Shown here: piece by piece, positions 1-6,166 of the stretch
Layout of the letters: every line of letters starts with the position of its first letter
Position numbering within the stretch: position 1 is the stretch's first letter
Assembly (NCBI GenBank): GCA_045128635.1
Contig: JBGVRS010000031.1
Coordinates: 1-21,758 of the forward strand
Length of the DNA: 21,758 nucleotides
Reading direction: 5' to 3'
Source of the DNA: HGM12587 sp045128635
GTDB taxonomy: Bacteria > Bacillota > Clostridia > Lachnospirales > Lachnospiraceae
Notes under the pieces: model-generated
The model's database searches: none
Told to the model about the DNA's origin: nothing
What the model saw: the letters and a program-made list of their open reading frames with translations, nothing else
Translations under genes and position numbers: made by a program

Positions 1-45
<45 letters not shown>

Positions 46-302
46 AAATGTTTGATTCCGTTCAGAACAACACTTGGCTGTTCTTCCGTTTATTACTGTT
101 TGAATTTCTGTTCTTTATGAACTGTCTTTCCAGACACTGACTGAACGCTTGCGCATTCCGTCTAACTCATAAAAGAATTTCAAGGTTTTGCATATGTTCT
201 TAAAGAACTTTGCATGTATGTTCTAACACTTCGTATTAGAACTCGCTTATACTGTTTAGTTATCAATGTTCATTTGCTGTTCGCTCACGCGTCAGCTTGA
301 TT
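46..302 (-). other. rRNA operon leader (transcribed spacer)
   Basis: This gene-free stretch is the transcribed leader between rRNA promoter P2 and the 16S 5' end. I see no credible ORF in it. It holds an A/T-rich start and a boxA-like palindrome at 196-208. Short GTTCT/AGAAC repeats near the 16S end could belong to the processing stem, but the partner strand beyond the 16S 3' end is not in the window. Its role in antitermination and RNase III processing is inferred from position. Confidence 0.7.
196..208 (-). promoter_or_regulatory. boxA-like element in rRNA leader
   Basis: The minus strand reads GCAAAGTTCTTTAAGAAC here, containing the near-palindrome GTTCTTTAAGAAC. It resembles rRNA antitermination boxA sequences of the TGYTCTTTAA/GAAAA type. 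It lies about 150 nt upstream of the mature 16S end, a usual place for a leader boxA. Resemblance is partial, so the call is tentative. Confidence 0.4.
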
Positions 303-331
303 AATTTATCATATCTGTTTGCTCTTGTCAA
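303..331 (-). promoter_or_regulatory. rRNA promoter P2
   Basis: The minus strand has TTGACA (331-326), a 17-bp spacer and TAAATT (308-303). Upstream of the -35 is a run of A and T (332-355) fitting a UP element. The sequence around it (GTTGTTGACAA, then GATAA, TTAA, CAAGCTGACGC) closely repeats P1, about 125 bp upstream. Confidence 0.85.
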
Positions 332-427
332 CAACTTTTTTTAATTTTTTCAAATCTTTTTCGCTCTTTCAAAGAAGGCTCTTAAAAATCATTGATTTTT
401 GTTGTTGTCGTTTGCGACAGCTTGGTT

Positions 428-456
428 AGATTATCACATACATTTTCATTTGTCAA
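428..456 (-). promoter_or_regulatory. rRNA promoter P1
   Basis: The minus strand has TTGACA (456-451), a 17-bp spacer and TAATCT (433-428). An A-rich UP-like tract at 457-475 runs into the end of the upstream phosphoesterase gene, whose stop is at 470-472. Between P1 and P2 the transcript can form two small hairpins (GTCG-CAAA-CGAC and AAAAATCA/TGATTTTT), and I see no ORF there. Confidence 0.85.
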
Positions 457-469
457 CGACTTTTTTAAA

Positions 470-994
470 TTATTTTAATTCACTTATTCCTATATCTTTA
501 TAAGGATTTGTTTTTGATAATCCGACCTTGACCGCTTGCCCTTCAAACGGACCAAACTGCTTTTGCATTACCTCAAATCCTTTGCAAAGCTGGTCAGCGG
601 TAAGCCGTTTTGCCAGTGTTGTATGTGGAAACCACCCTAATGGCTGATATCTTTTGTCACTCTCTATTTCTTTATAAAGCGAAATTTCTTTATTATATAT
701 TTCCGATAAACCATATAAATATTCATTTAAAACCGGAGCAATGTAAATTACATTTGGCAAAAAGCTTCCTACCGTAACCCAATACACCTTTCCGGATACA
801 GTTCTAGAAGACGCATTCCTAAAAATCTGTTTTGCCTGTTCTTCTGATTCTGCATGAAAAGCTGCAATCGTAATATGCGGTGGTACATTTCCATCCAGCA
901 TTGCAGTATTTCCCGTATACTTTGCAATCTGTTTCATATATCCACTGATTCTATTTTCTGTTTTTTCGTCAAAATATAATGAAATCAGATACAT
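470..994 (-). CDS. 2H phosphoesterase family protein (2'-5' RNA ligase/LigT-like)
   Basis: The 174-residue product has the two HxTx motifs that define the 2H phosphoesterase superfamily: H40-I-T-I in PPHITIAAFH and H124-T-T-L in FPHTTLAKR. In this fold the two histidines act on 2',3'-cyclic or 2'-5' phosphodiesters. The substrate here cannot be told from sequence. There is no signal peptide or membrane segment, so it is cytoplasmic. I chose the ATG at 994 because AAAGGAAG lies 7 bases upstream. A longer reading from a TTG at 1030 has no such site and adds residues the fold does not need. The stop codon lies only 14 bases before the rRNA P1 -35 box on the same strand, with no terminator between, so read-through into the rRNA operon is possible. 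I see no convincing promoter for this gene itself. Confidence 0.85.
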   Translation of the reverse strand: MYLISLYFDEKTENRISGYMKQIAKYTGNTAMLDGNVPPHITIAAFHAESEEQAKQIFRNASSRTVSGKVYWVTVGSFLPNVIYIAPVLNEYLYGLSEIYNKEISLYKEIESDKRYQPLGWFPHTTLAKRLTADQLCKGFEVMQKQFGPFEGQAVKVGLSKTNPYKDIGISELK

Positions 995-1103
995 AACTTC
1001 TTCCTTTATATATAGTATGGGTATTTTCAATTTTCTGATATTTTTTTCTTTTCGTCAATGTATTTCTGCGTTACAATGAATTTGTTTTCAGGAGGTTATT
1101 CTC

Positions 1104-2015
1104 ATGGTTGACATGTCAAATTTATTAAACTTGCAGATTACAATTTTCTGCCTTATGGCAGCTGGCTTTATTCTCACAAAATTACAGATTTTATCAGCAG
1201 ATGCCAGAAAGCCTCTTTCCAATTTATTGATCAATTTTATTTTGCCCTGCAATATGATCACATCGTTTCTTATGGAATTTAATCAGAAGATACTTATGGA
1301 CTGTCTTGTAATACTTATCGTATCCATATGTATTCAGGTGTTTGCAGTTCTTACCAGTAAATATTTCTATCCTAAAACAACCGACTCAAAGCTTCCGGTT
1401 CTGCGCTACGGGACCATTGCTTCAAATGCAGGCTTTATGGGAAATCCTATCGCCCAAGGTCTGTATGGAGATCAGGGACTTTTGTATGCTTCCATTTATT
1501 TGATTCCAATGCGCACCGTCATGTGGTCTTTTGGTGTCGCCTGTTTTACCGGCACGAAAGGAAAAGGGGTTATTAAAAAGATTTTAACTCACCCATGTAT
1601 TATTGCAGTCTTCATCGGATTGTTTTTGATGATCACACAGATACAGCTCCCACAAGGCATTGAACAGACACTACGTTATGCCGGAAATGCCAATACCGCT
1701 CTTTCCATGATCTTAATTGGAAATATTCTGGCGGAAGTTCATGCCTCAGAAATTTTAGATACAAACGCATGTTGGTATTGCGTTGTCCGACTTGCCATCA
1801 TTCCTATCATCGTTTTGATTACTTGCAATTTTGCAGGAATTGATGAAATGGTCAAACAAGTTTCTGTTGTATTGTCAGGGATGCCTGCAGCTGCTACCAC
1901 AGCAATCCTCGCAGCAAAATATGATGGCGATACACATTTTGCCGCAAAAATTGTATTTATATCCACTTTATTATCTATGCTGAGTGTGCCACTTTTGTGC
2001 ATACTTATGAATTAA
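1104..2015 (+). CDS. AEC-family permease (auxin efflux carrier-type transporter)
   Basis: The 303-residue hydrophobic protein has about ten predicted membrane helices. It carries the family hallmark in the middle of the chain, SNAGFMGNPIAQGLYG (residues 107-122), where the conserved Asn-Ala-Gly-Phe-x-Gly-x-Pro lies in a broken helix. The C-terminal half has the usual second repeat, ending in a GMPAAATTAILA stretch. Members (Mem_trans, PF03547) export or exchange small organic acids such as malate in bacteria; the substrate here is unknown. AGGAGG at 1091-1096 sits 7 bases before the ATG and fixes the start. The gene stands alone, divergent from the phosphoesterase gene and convergent with hflC. 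A TACAAT at 1072-1077 could be its -10, but no good -35 is visible. Confidence 0.88.
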   Translation: MVDMSNLLNLQITIFCLMAAGFILTKLQILSADARKPLSNLLINFILPCNMITSFLMEFNQKILMDCLVILIVSICIQVFAVLTSKYFYPKTTDSKLPVLRYGTIASNAGFMGNPIAQGLYGDQGLLYASIYLIPMRTVMWSFGVACFTGTKGKGVIKKILTHPCIIAVFIGLFLMITQIQLPQGIEQTLRYAGNANTALSMILIGNILAEVHASEILDTNACWYCVVRLAIIPIIVLITCNFAGIDEMVKQVSVVLSGMPAAATTAILAAKYDGDTHFAAKIVFISTLLSMLSVPLLCILMN

Positions 2016-2017
2016 GA

Positions 2018-2053
2018 AAGCCCCTCAGACGAGGGGCTTATATTTTTCCTTTT
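2018..2053. terminator. Rho-independent terminator between AEC permease and hflC
   Basis: A perfect 9-bp stem AAGCCCCTC (2018-2026) / GAGGGGCTT (2031-2039) with loop AGAC is followed on the plus strand by a T-rich tail (2040-2053). On the minus strand the hairpin is followed by TTTCTTAATT, so it can also end hflC transcripts. It sits exactly between two convergent stops. Confidence 0.9.
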
Positions 2054-2921
2054 AATAAAACAATTCTGCAATTGGTGAATCTTTATCCAGGACAATGGTG
2101 TTATCACCTTTTTTCAATGTTGCTTTTACAGCATCCAGCTGTCTTACAAATCCATAAAAATCAGCTTTGCTTTCATCATTATAGGCTTCACTTAAAATTT
2201 TCATATATTCCGCTTCACCTTCTGCTACCAGTGTAGCTGCCTGTTTTTCAGCTTGGGCAAGAAGAATGGTTACCTGTTCATTGGTATCATTTTTAATTTC
2301 CTGTGCCTGCTGTTCACCCTGAGCAGTATAGGAAGCTGCAATATTGTTTCTTTCCGAAATCATACGGTTGTAAACTGCATCCTTATTTTCATCCGGTAAA
2401 TCTAACATCTTTGTTTCGATTTTAGCCACTTTAATGCCATAAGCTTCTAAGTTCGTACCAAGACGCTCTGTTAAAATCTGAGCAAGTTCCCCGTCACGTC
2501 CAGAAATCACTTCTTCCTGAGATAAACTGCTGATTACGTTTTTTAATGCATTATAAACATTGGAGCTGATTCGGGATTCTGCATTCTGCACAGAACCGGA
2601 AAGCTTCTGGATAAATTTTACAGGGTCTTCAATTTTCCACATAACAAAACAGTCTGCAATCATGGATTTTTTATCGGAAGTCATAACGTCACTTACCGGT
2701 AAGTCGCTTAAGCGCATTTTGGAACTGATGACAGTTTCTGACTGGATAAATGGAATCTTAAAATTCACACCGTAAGAAGATCCATCGTTTTCATAAACAT
2801 TTACAATTCTACCAAATTGCTTAATCACACGATATTCGCCTGGTTTTGTCACTACAAAAGAGGACATCAATACAGCAAATGCAACGATTAAAATCGGGAT
2901 AATAATCACTTTCTTTTTCAT
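2052..2921 (-). CDS. hflC: HflC-like band-7/SPFH membrane protein
   Basis: The 289-residue product has one N-terminal membrane helix (about residues 4-24) with a short cytoplasmic stub, followed by the SPFH/band-7 domain (TKPGEYRVIKQFGR, then FKIPFIQ). A long Ala/Glu/Gln-rich helix follows (about 195-245), and the C-terminal part contains DSPIAELFY. The domain order is that of HflC. In E. coli, HflK and HflC form a large membrane cage around the FtsH protease and modulate its access to substrates; that role is assumed by homology. The ATG at 2921 is preferred over one 18 bases upstream because GGAGGAGG sits 8 bases before it. That ribosome binding site is made of the last codons of hflK, and the two genes are one base apart. 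Confidence 0.92.
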   Translation of the reverse strand: MKKKVIIIPILIVAFAVLMSSFVVTKPGEYRVIKQFGRIVNVYENDGSSYGVNFKIPFIQSETVISSKMRLSDLPVSDVMTSDKKSMIADCFVMWKIEDPVKFIQKLSGSVQNAESRISSNVYNALKNVISSLSQEEVISGRDGELAQILTERLGTNLEAYGIKVAKIETKMLDLPDENKDAVYNRMISERNNIAASYTAQGEQQAQEIKNDTNEQVTILLAQAEKQAATLVAEGEAEYMKILSEAYNDESKADFYGFVRQLDAVKATLKKGDNTIVLDKDSPIAELFY

Positions 2922-2922
2922 A

Positions 2923-3978
2923 TTAGTTTCCTCCTCCATTTGTACTGTTTACATCCACATTTGCGAATGGTTCTAACGGAAGCATTGTCTGAGTGGAACC
3001 ATCTGTAATATAAATGTTCATATTCGGCAGAACTTCTTCCATAGTTTCATAGAACATACGCTGTTTTGTAATTAACGGGAACTTAATGTACTCTTCATAA
3101 AGGGAATTAAAACGTGCCACCTGACCTTCTGCTTCTGCAATCAGAGCCTCTTTTTCAGCCTGAGCATCTTTTACGATTTTATCTGCCTGCGCATTTGCCG
3201 CAGGAATTCTTGTATTTGCATCAGCATTTGCATTGTTAATAGCTGTTTCCATGCCCTGCTTTGCATCTTCTACATTTTTAAACGCCTGTGCAACTTCTGC
3301 TGTTGGAACTTCTGCATCCTGAATGACTGCATTGGTAATCTGAATACCGATGTCCTCCATCTCAAGACGTTCCTGAAGCAGTGTTTTGATTTCTGACTGG
3401 ATTTCATATTTTCCGGTTGTCAGAACTTCATCTACATCATGGCTTCCCACTGTATCACGAATGTAGCTCTGCGCCAGATTCTTTACAATTACTTCCGGTT
3501 CTTCCGATGCGTAGAAATATTTCACAGGATCTGTAATCTGATACTCAAAATAAAAATCAACATTTACAAAGTTATAATCATTGGTAATCATGAAAGATTC
3601 TCTGTGAATTGATTCATTGGTATCAATGTCATAACCTACCGCAAACTGCTTAGAAGCCTTACTTACCTTATACACCTTTTGAATATACGGAATTTTAAAT
3701 TTGATACCCGGTGTTTCTTCCACCTGTACATAGCCCCAGGTCTGAATTACTGCGTATTCATCTTCTTCTAAAGAATACACTGCCTGAAGCAAACTAAATG
3801 CAAGGAAAAGTCCCAAGAAAAATAATGGAATGATTTTTAATCCCTTTCCAAAATTAATTTTTTTCTTTGGCTTTTTTGATTCCTCCGGCTCACTTTCTTT
3901 AAATTCCGCATCATAAACATTTTGCGATGTGTTTTGCTGCTGGAACTGATTAAAATTAAATGGTCCTCTTTTAAACAT
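2923..3978 (-). CDS. hflK: HflK-like band-7/SPFH membrane protein
   Basis: The 351-residue product begins with a polar, Gln/Asn-rich cytoplasmic segment and a basic patch (KKPKKK, 36-41). Next come a membrane helix (about 48-70), the SPFH domain (EDEYAVIQTWG onward) and a long Ala-rich coiled helix (about 230-285, NANADANTRIPAANAQADK). This is the HflK layout; the partner HflC follows immediately. The start at 3978 is chosen from GAGGAGG 7 bases upstream; a GTG/ATG-type extension to 4011 would bury that site in the coding region. It ends in Gly-Gly-Gly-Asn, whose GGA codons form the hflC ribosome binding site. Two promoters can feed it: one at 4030-4058 and one at 4228-4256, the latter through a manganese riboswitch and terminator. 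Confidence 0.92.
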   Translation of the reverse strand: MFKRGPFNFNQFQQQNTSQNVYDAEFKESEPEESKKPKKKINFGKGLKIIPLFFLGLFLAFSLLQAVYSLEEDEYAVIQTWGYVQVEETPGIKFKIPYIQKVYKVSKASKQFAVGYDIDTNESIHRESFMITNDYNFVNVDFYFEYQITDPVKYFYASEEPEVIVKNLAQSYIRDTVGSHDVDEVLTTGKYEIQSEIKTLLQERLEMEDIGIQITNAVIQDAEVPTAEVAQAFKNVEDAKQGMETAINNANADANTRIPAANAQADKIVKDAQAEKEALIAEAEGQVARFNSLYEEYIKFPLITKQRMFYETMEEVLPNMNIYITDGSTQTMLPLEPFANVDVNSTNGGGN

Positions 3979-4029
3979 ATTGTCTCCTCCTCTTTTTGCA
4001 AGTACTGACATAGCAGTTTGTATGATAGC

Positions 4030-4058
4030 ATTATACCCTTTTTCTTTATTGCTTTAAA
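4030..4058 (-). promoter_or_regulatory. Proximal hflK promoter
   Basis: The minus strand has TTTAAA (4058-4053), a 17-bp spacer and a perfect TATAAT (4035-4030), about 50 bases before the hflK start. It lies downstream of the riboswitch terminator, so transcripts from it would escape riboswitch control. The -35 matches the consensus at four of six positions. Confidence 0.6.
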
Positions 4059-4085
4059 GTGGCGCCTTCCAAAATTAATAAAGAA

Positions 4086-4130
4086 TTAAAAAAAGACTCC
4101 TATCATGACAACTGTCATAATAAAAGTCTT
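4086..4130 (-). terminator. Riboswitch expression-platform terminator
   Basis: On the minus strand AAGACUUUUAUUAUGAC (4130-4114), loop AGUU and GUCAUGAUAGGAGUCUU (4109-4093) pair over all 17 positions, three of them G-U. A run of about seven U follows. The 5' arm contains UAGC-AAGACUUUUAU, the same bases that close helix P1 of the riboswitch (4126-4120), so aptamer and terminator cannot form together. Confidence 0.9.
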
Positions 4131-4214
4131 GCTATCTCATTTGTTACGGATACCTCTCGGTATCGGTTGACGGTCGCAAATACATCTTTTGGATGTTTAG
4201 CTACTCCCTTTTAT
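4120..4214 (-). promoter_or_regulatory. yybP-ykoY family manganese riboswitch
   Basis: The minus-strand RNA has the conserved boxes of this class in order: AAAAGGGAGUAGC (4212-4200), CGUCAA in the sensing loop (about 4172-4167) and UAGCAAGAC near the 3' end (4134-4126). Helices that can be drawn are P1 AUAAAAG (4214-4208) with CUUUUAU (4126-4120), P2 ACAUC/GAUGU, P3 AUUUG/CAAAU and a P4 hairpin GAUACC-GAGA-GGUAUC. Members bind Mn2+ and usually turn on exporters. Because P1 and the terminator share bases, metal binding should prevent termination, making this an ON switch. The next gene is hflK, with no transporter in the transcript downstream. The family call rests on motif matching by eye. 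Confidence 0.87.
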
Positions 4215-4227
4215 TTTGTACATCTTA

Positions 4228-4256
4228 AATATACTACCAAACCAAAAGTTTGTCAA
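4228..4256 (-). promoter_or_regulatory. Promoter of the riboswitch leader
   Basis: The minus strand has TTGACA (4256-4251), a 17-bp spacer and TATATT (4233-4228). It begins 18 bases after the DUF368 stop codon and would start transcription near 4221, just before the aptamer. Leader length to the hflK start is about 240 nt. The near-consensus sequence suggests a strong constitutive promoter gated by the riboswitch. Confidence 0.85.
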
Positions 4257-4273
4257 CAATTTATCAAAGTTAT

Positions 4274-4999
4274 TTATAAATATTTTGCGAGCATATCACT
4301 AACAGAACCTATGATAAATCCCAGAATCATTAAATATGTTTGTTTCGGATATTTTTCCATCAAATGTTCTAACAACTTGCTTAGAGAAAGCACTCCAACA
4401 ACAACCCCTAATCCCAGCGGAATCAAAAAGGTCAATTGGATATTCCTTACTGCATCCAACAGTGACTCGTATAACCCAAGGATTAACAAAAAATGAGTAA
4501 AACTAATTCCAGGAAGTATCAGTGCCACGGCCGCTGCTGTTCCTGACAAAAACAGGCGCAGCCAAAATCTGCTTCCAACATTCGTCATACTCTGAAATAC
4601 ATCACTTGGCAGTCTGGAAATAGAGGTTACCAATAATGCACCAAAAATCAGGTACATAAGCGCCTCAAAATTTATCTTTTGAACTCCACTCTTTTTTCCA
4701 ATTGTCGGAATTCCGCATAAGACTATAAGTACAAAAAAGCAAATTGTAGGAAATTCAAAATTTTCTAAAAACCATGATACCGGAGTCGCAAATAAATAAA
4801 ACCCACCTCCTGCACCGATTGCGAATAAAGCAAGAAACAATACATTCTCTTTTACATTTTTATGAAAGGAGCTGACTGCTGATATAAGACGGTCGTAGAT
4901 GCCCAAAATAATCGCCATTGTCCCTCCGCTGACTCCGGGAACGATCATCGTCGCCCCAATGATTCCTCCTTTTAGCACAGTGTTCCACAAACCCCTCAT
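4274..4999 (-). CDS. DUF368 family membrane protein, PopT-like undecaprenyl-phosphate translocase
   Basis: The 241-residue protein is almost entirely membrane helices. It has the DUF368 signature twice, in an internal repeat: IVPGVSGGTMAIILGIYDRL (19-38) and LILPGISFTHFLLILGLYESL (160-180). DUF368 proteins (PopT) have been shown in other bacteria to flip undecaprenyl phosphate back across the membrane for reuse in cell-wall synthesis. Applying that role here is by homology. It is slightly shorter than many members, but both repeats are complete. AAAGGAG and a GGAGA just before the ATG support the start. It is divergent from the aldo/keto reductase. Downstream on the same strand, an independent promoter and the manganese riboswitch separate it from hflK, though read-through is possible. 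Confidence 0.9.
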   Translation of the reverse strand: MRGLWNTVLKGGIIGATMIVPGVSGGTMAIILGIYDRLISAVSSFHKNVKENVLFLALFAIGAGGGFYLFATPVSWFLENFEFPTICFFVLIVLCGIPTIGKKSGVQKINFEALMYLIFGALLVTSISRLPSDVFQSMTNVGSRFWLRLFLSGTAAAVALILPGISFTHFLLILGLYESLLDAVRNIQLTFLIPLGLGVVVGVLSLSKLLEHLMEKYPKQTYLMILGFIIGSVSDMLAKYL

Positions 5000-5027
5000 T
5001 CTCCAATCTCTCCTTTATTTTTACTTT

Positions 5028-5057
5028 TTGAAATGCTATGATATTTATATCTATGAT
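5028..5057 (+). promoter_or_regulatory. Possible promoter of the aldo/keto reductase
   Basis: TTGAAA (5028-5033), an 18-bp spacer and TATGAT (5052-5057) lie about 50 bases before the start codon. It is a reasonable but not strong match. Confidence 0.45.
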
Positions 5058-5107
5058 GCTCGGAAAGATAGAAATGATACAAAGATAGATTTTTAGGGGG
5101 ATTTATA

Positions 5108-6082
5108 ATGGAGAAAAGAATTTTGATTCCGGATACTGATTTAGCAGTTTATCCAATTGGTCTTGGAACTGCCGACATTGGCTTAAAAGCTGATGCGCCT
5201 GCACCGGAGAAAGTATTTGATACCTATCTGGATTTAGGGGGAAATTTAATTGATACTGCTCATGTGTATTCCAACTGGGTTCCTGGAGAACGCGCACGCT
5301 CTGAGCGCATCATCGGCGACTGGTTAAAGAGCAGCGACAAAAGAAATCAGGTCATTCTCATGACTAAAGGCGGACATCCTGAAATCGTAGAAGGTGCTCC
5401 TGAATGGGGAAAGGCACGACCATATCACGATGCAATGGTATCTGATTTAAATCATTCCTTAAAACAGCTCCAGACTGATTATGTGGATGTATATTTTTAT
5501 CATCGTGACAACAGAAACCAAACCATTGAAGAAGAAATTGAAACAATGGAAGGTTTTGTAAAAGAAGGAAAGATTCGTTACTATGCATGCTCCAACTTCG
5601 ATACTGATCGTATGCAGGCAGCTTATGAATATTGTAAAGAAAAAGGATATCGTGGATTTGTAGGCGATCAGTGTTTAATGAATCTTGCCATGAAATATAT
5701 GAATGAACCTGCCGACCCAACACTTCGCTGCATTCGTGGTGACAATTTTGATTATCATGTAGCTCACCCGGAACTTATGGCAATGCCATTCTTTGGAAAC
5801 TGCGCAGGATATTTTCATAAATATCTAGCAAAAGGTTCCGATGCAGTAAAAGATATGTATTACGATACAGAAAAGAACCGCAAGGTTGCTGAGAATGTAA
5901 AGAAACTGGCAGAAAAATATGAATGTTCCATCACGCAGGCTGTTATGGGCTTCTTTAGATTCCAGCCATTTACCTGTGTACCTTTATATGGCACTTCCTC
6001 TCCAGAACACATCGTGGATGCATGTAAAATGCTAGATGTACCATTTACAGCGAGAGACTATGAAGATGTATTAAACGTATAA
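5108..6082 (+). CDS. Aldo/keto reductase
   Basis: The 324-residue cytoplasmic NAD(P)H-dependent oxidoreductase has an (alpha/beta)8-barrel sequence pattern. The family catalytic tetrad is visible: Asp49 and Tyr54 (LIDTAHVYSNW), Lys87 (LMTKGG) and His132 (VYFYHRDN). The closing cofactor-binding stretch is CVPLYGTSSPEHIVDA. Such enzymes reduce aldehydes, ketones or sugars; the natural substrate cannot be read from sequence. A segment of about 45 residues before the C-terminal part (NEPADPTLRCIRGDNF onward) resembles subfamilies annotated as general sugar or stress aldo/keto reductases. AGGGGG, 7 bases before the ATG, sets the start. It is a single-gene unit, divergent from the DUF368 gene and convergent with plsC. 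Confidence 0.92.
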   Translation: MEKRILIPDTDLAVYPIGLGTADIGLKADAPAPEKVFDTYLDLGGNLIDTAHVYSNWVPGERARSERIIGDWLKSSDKRNQVILMTKGGHPEIVEGAPEWGKARPYHDAMVSDLNHSLKQLQTDYVDVYFYHRDNRNQTIEEEIETMEGFVKEGKIRYYACSNFDTDRMQAAYEYCKEKGYRGFVGDQCLMNLAMKYMNEPADPTLRCIRGDNFDYHVAHPELMAMPFFGNCAGYFHKYLAKGSDAVKDMYYDTEKNRKVAENVKKLAEKYECSITQAVMGFFRFQPFTCVPLYGTSSPEHIVDACKMLDVPFTARDYEDVLNV

Positions 6083-6086
6083 GCAT

Positions 6087-6165
6087 AATATAGAGCCCCG
6101 TCTATAAAGATACGCCGAGGTCAAGCGCAGCCTCGAGGCGTTCCTTATAGATGGGGCTCTATTTA
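6087..6165. terminator. Long two-tier hairpin between convergent genes
   Basis: An 18-bp outer stem pairs 6090-6107 (ATAGAGCCCCGTCTATAA) with 6145-6162 (TTATAGATGGGGCTCTAT), with a single G-U. It encloses an inner hairpin with ACGCC/GGCGT and GAGG/CCTC arms. On the plus strand it is followed by ATTTAATTATCGGTTTTC, a loose U tract. On the minus strand there is little U. It most likely terminates the aldo/keto reductase transcript and insulates plsC. It is unusually long for a simple terminator. Confidence 0.7.
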
Positions 6166-6166
6166 A

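Noticed and set aside
995..1030. Longer TTG start for the 2H phosphoesterase
   Set aside because: It has no ribosome binding site, whereas AAAGGAAG sits at proper distance from the ATG at 994.
3979..4011. Upstream start for hflK
   Set aside because: It would place the strong GAGGAGG site inside the gene and is too close to the proximal promoter; the ATG at 3978 fits better.
4120..4214. Other metal riboswitch (NiCo) or a T-box leader
   Set aside because: The NiCo signature and T-box T-loop/specifier features are absent. The GGGAGUAGC, CGUCAA and UAGCAAGAC boxes fit yybP-ykoY.
4059..4496. Plus-strand ORF of 145 codons
   Set aside because: It runs antisense through the riboswitch, its promoter and the end of the DUF368 gene. 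It has no ribosome binding site and no protein-like composition.
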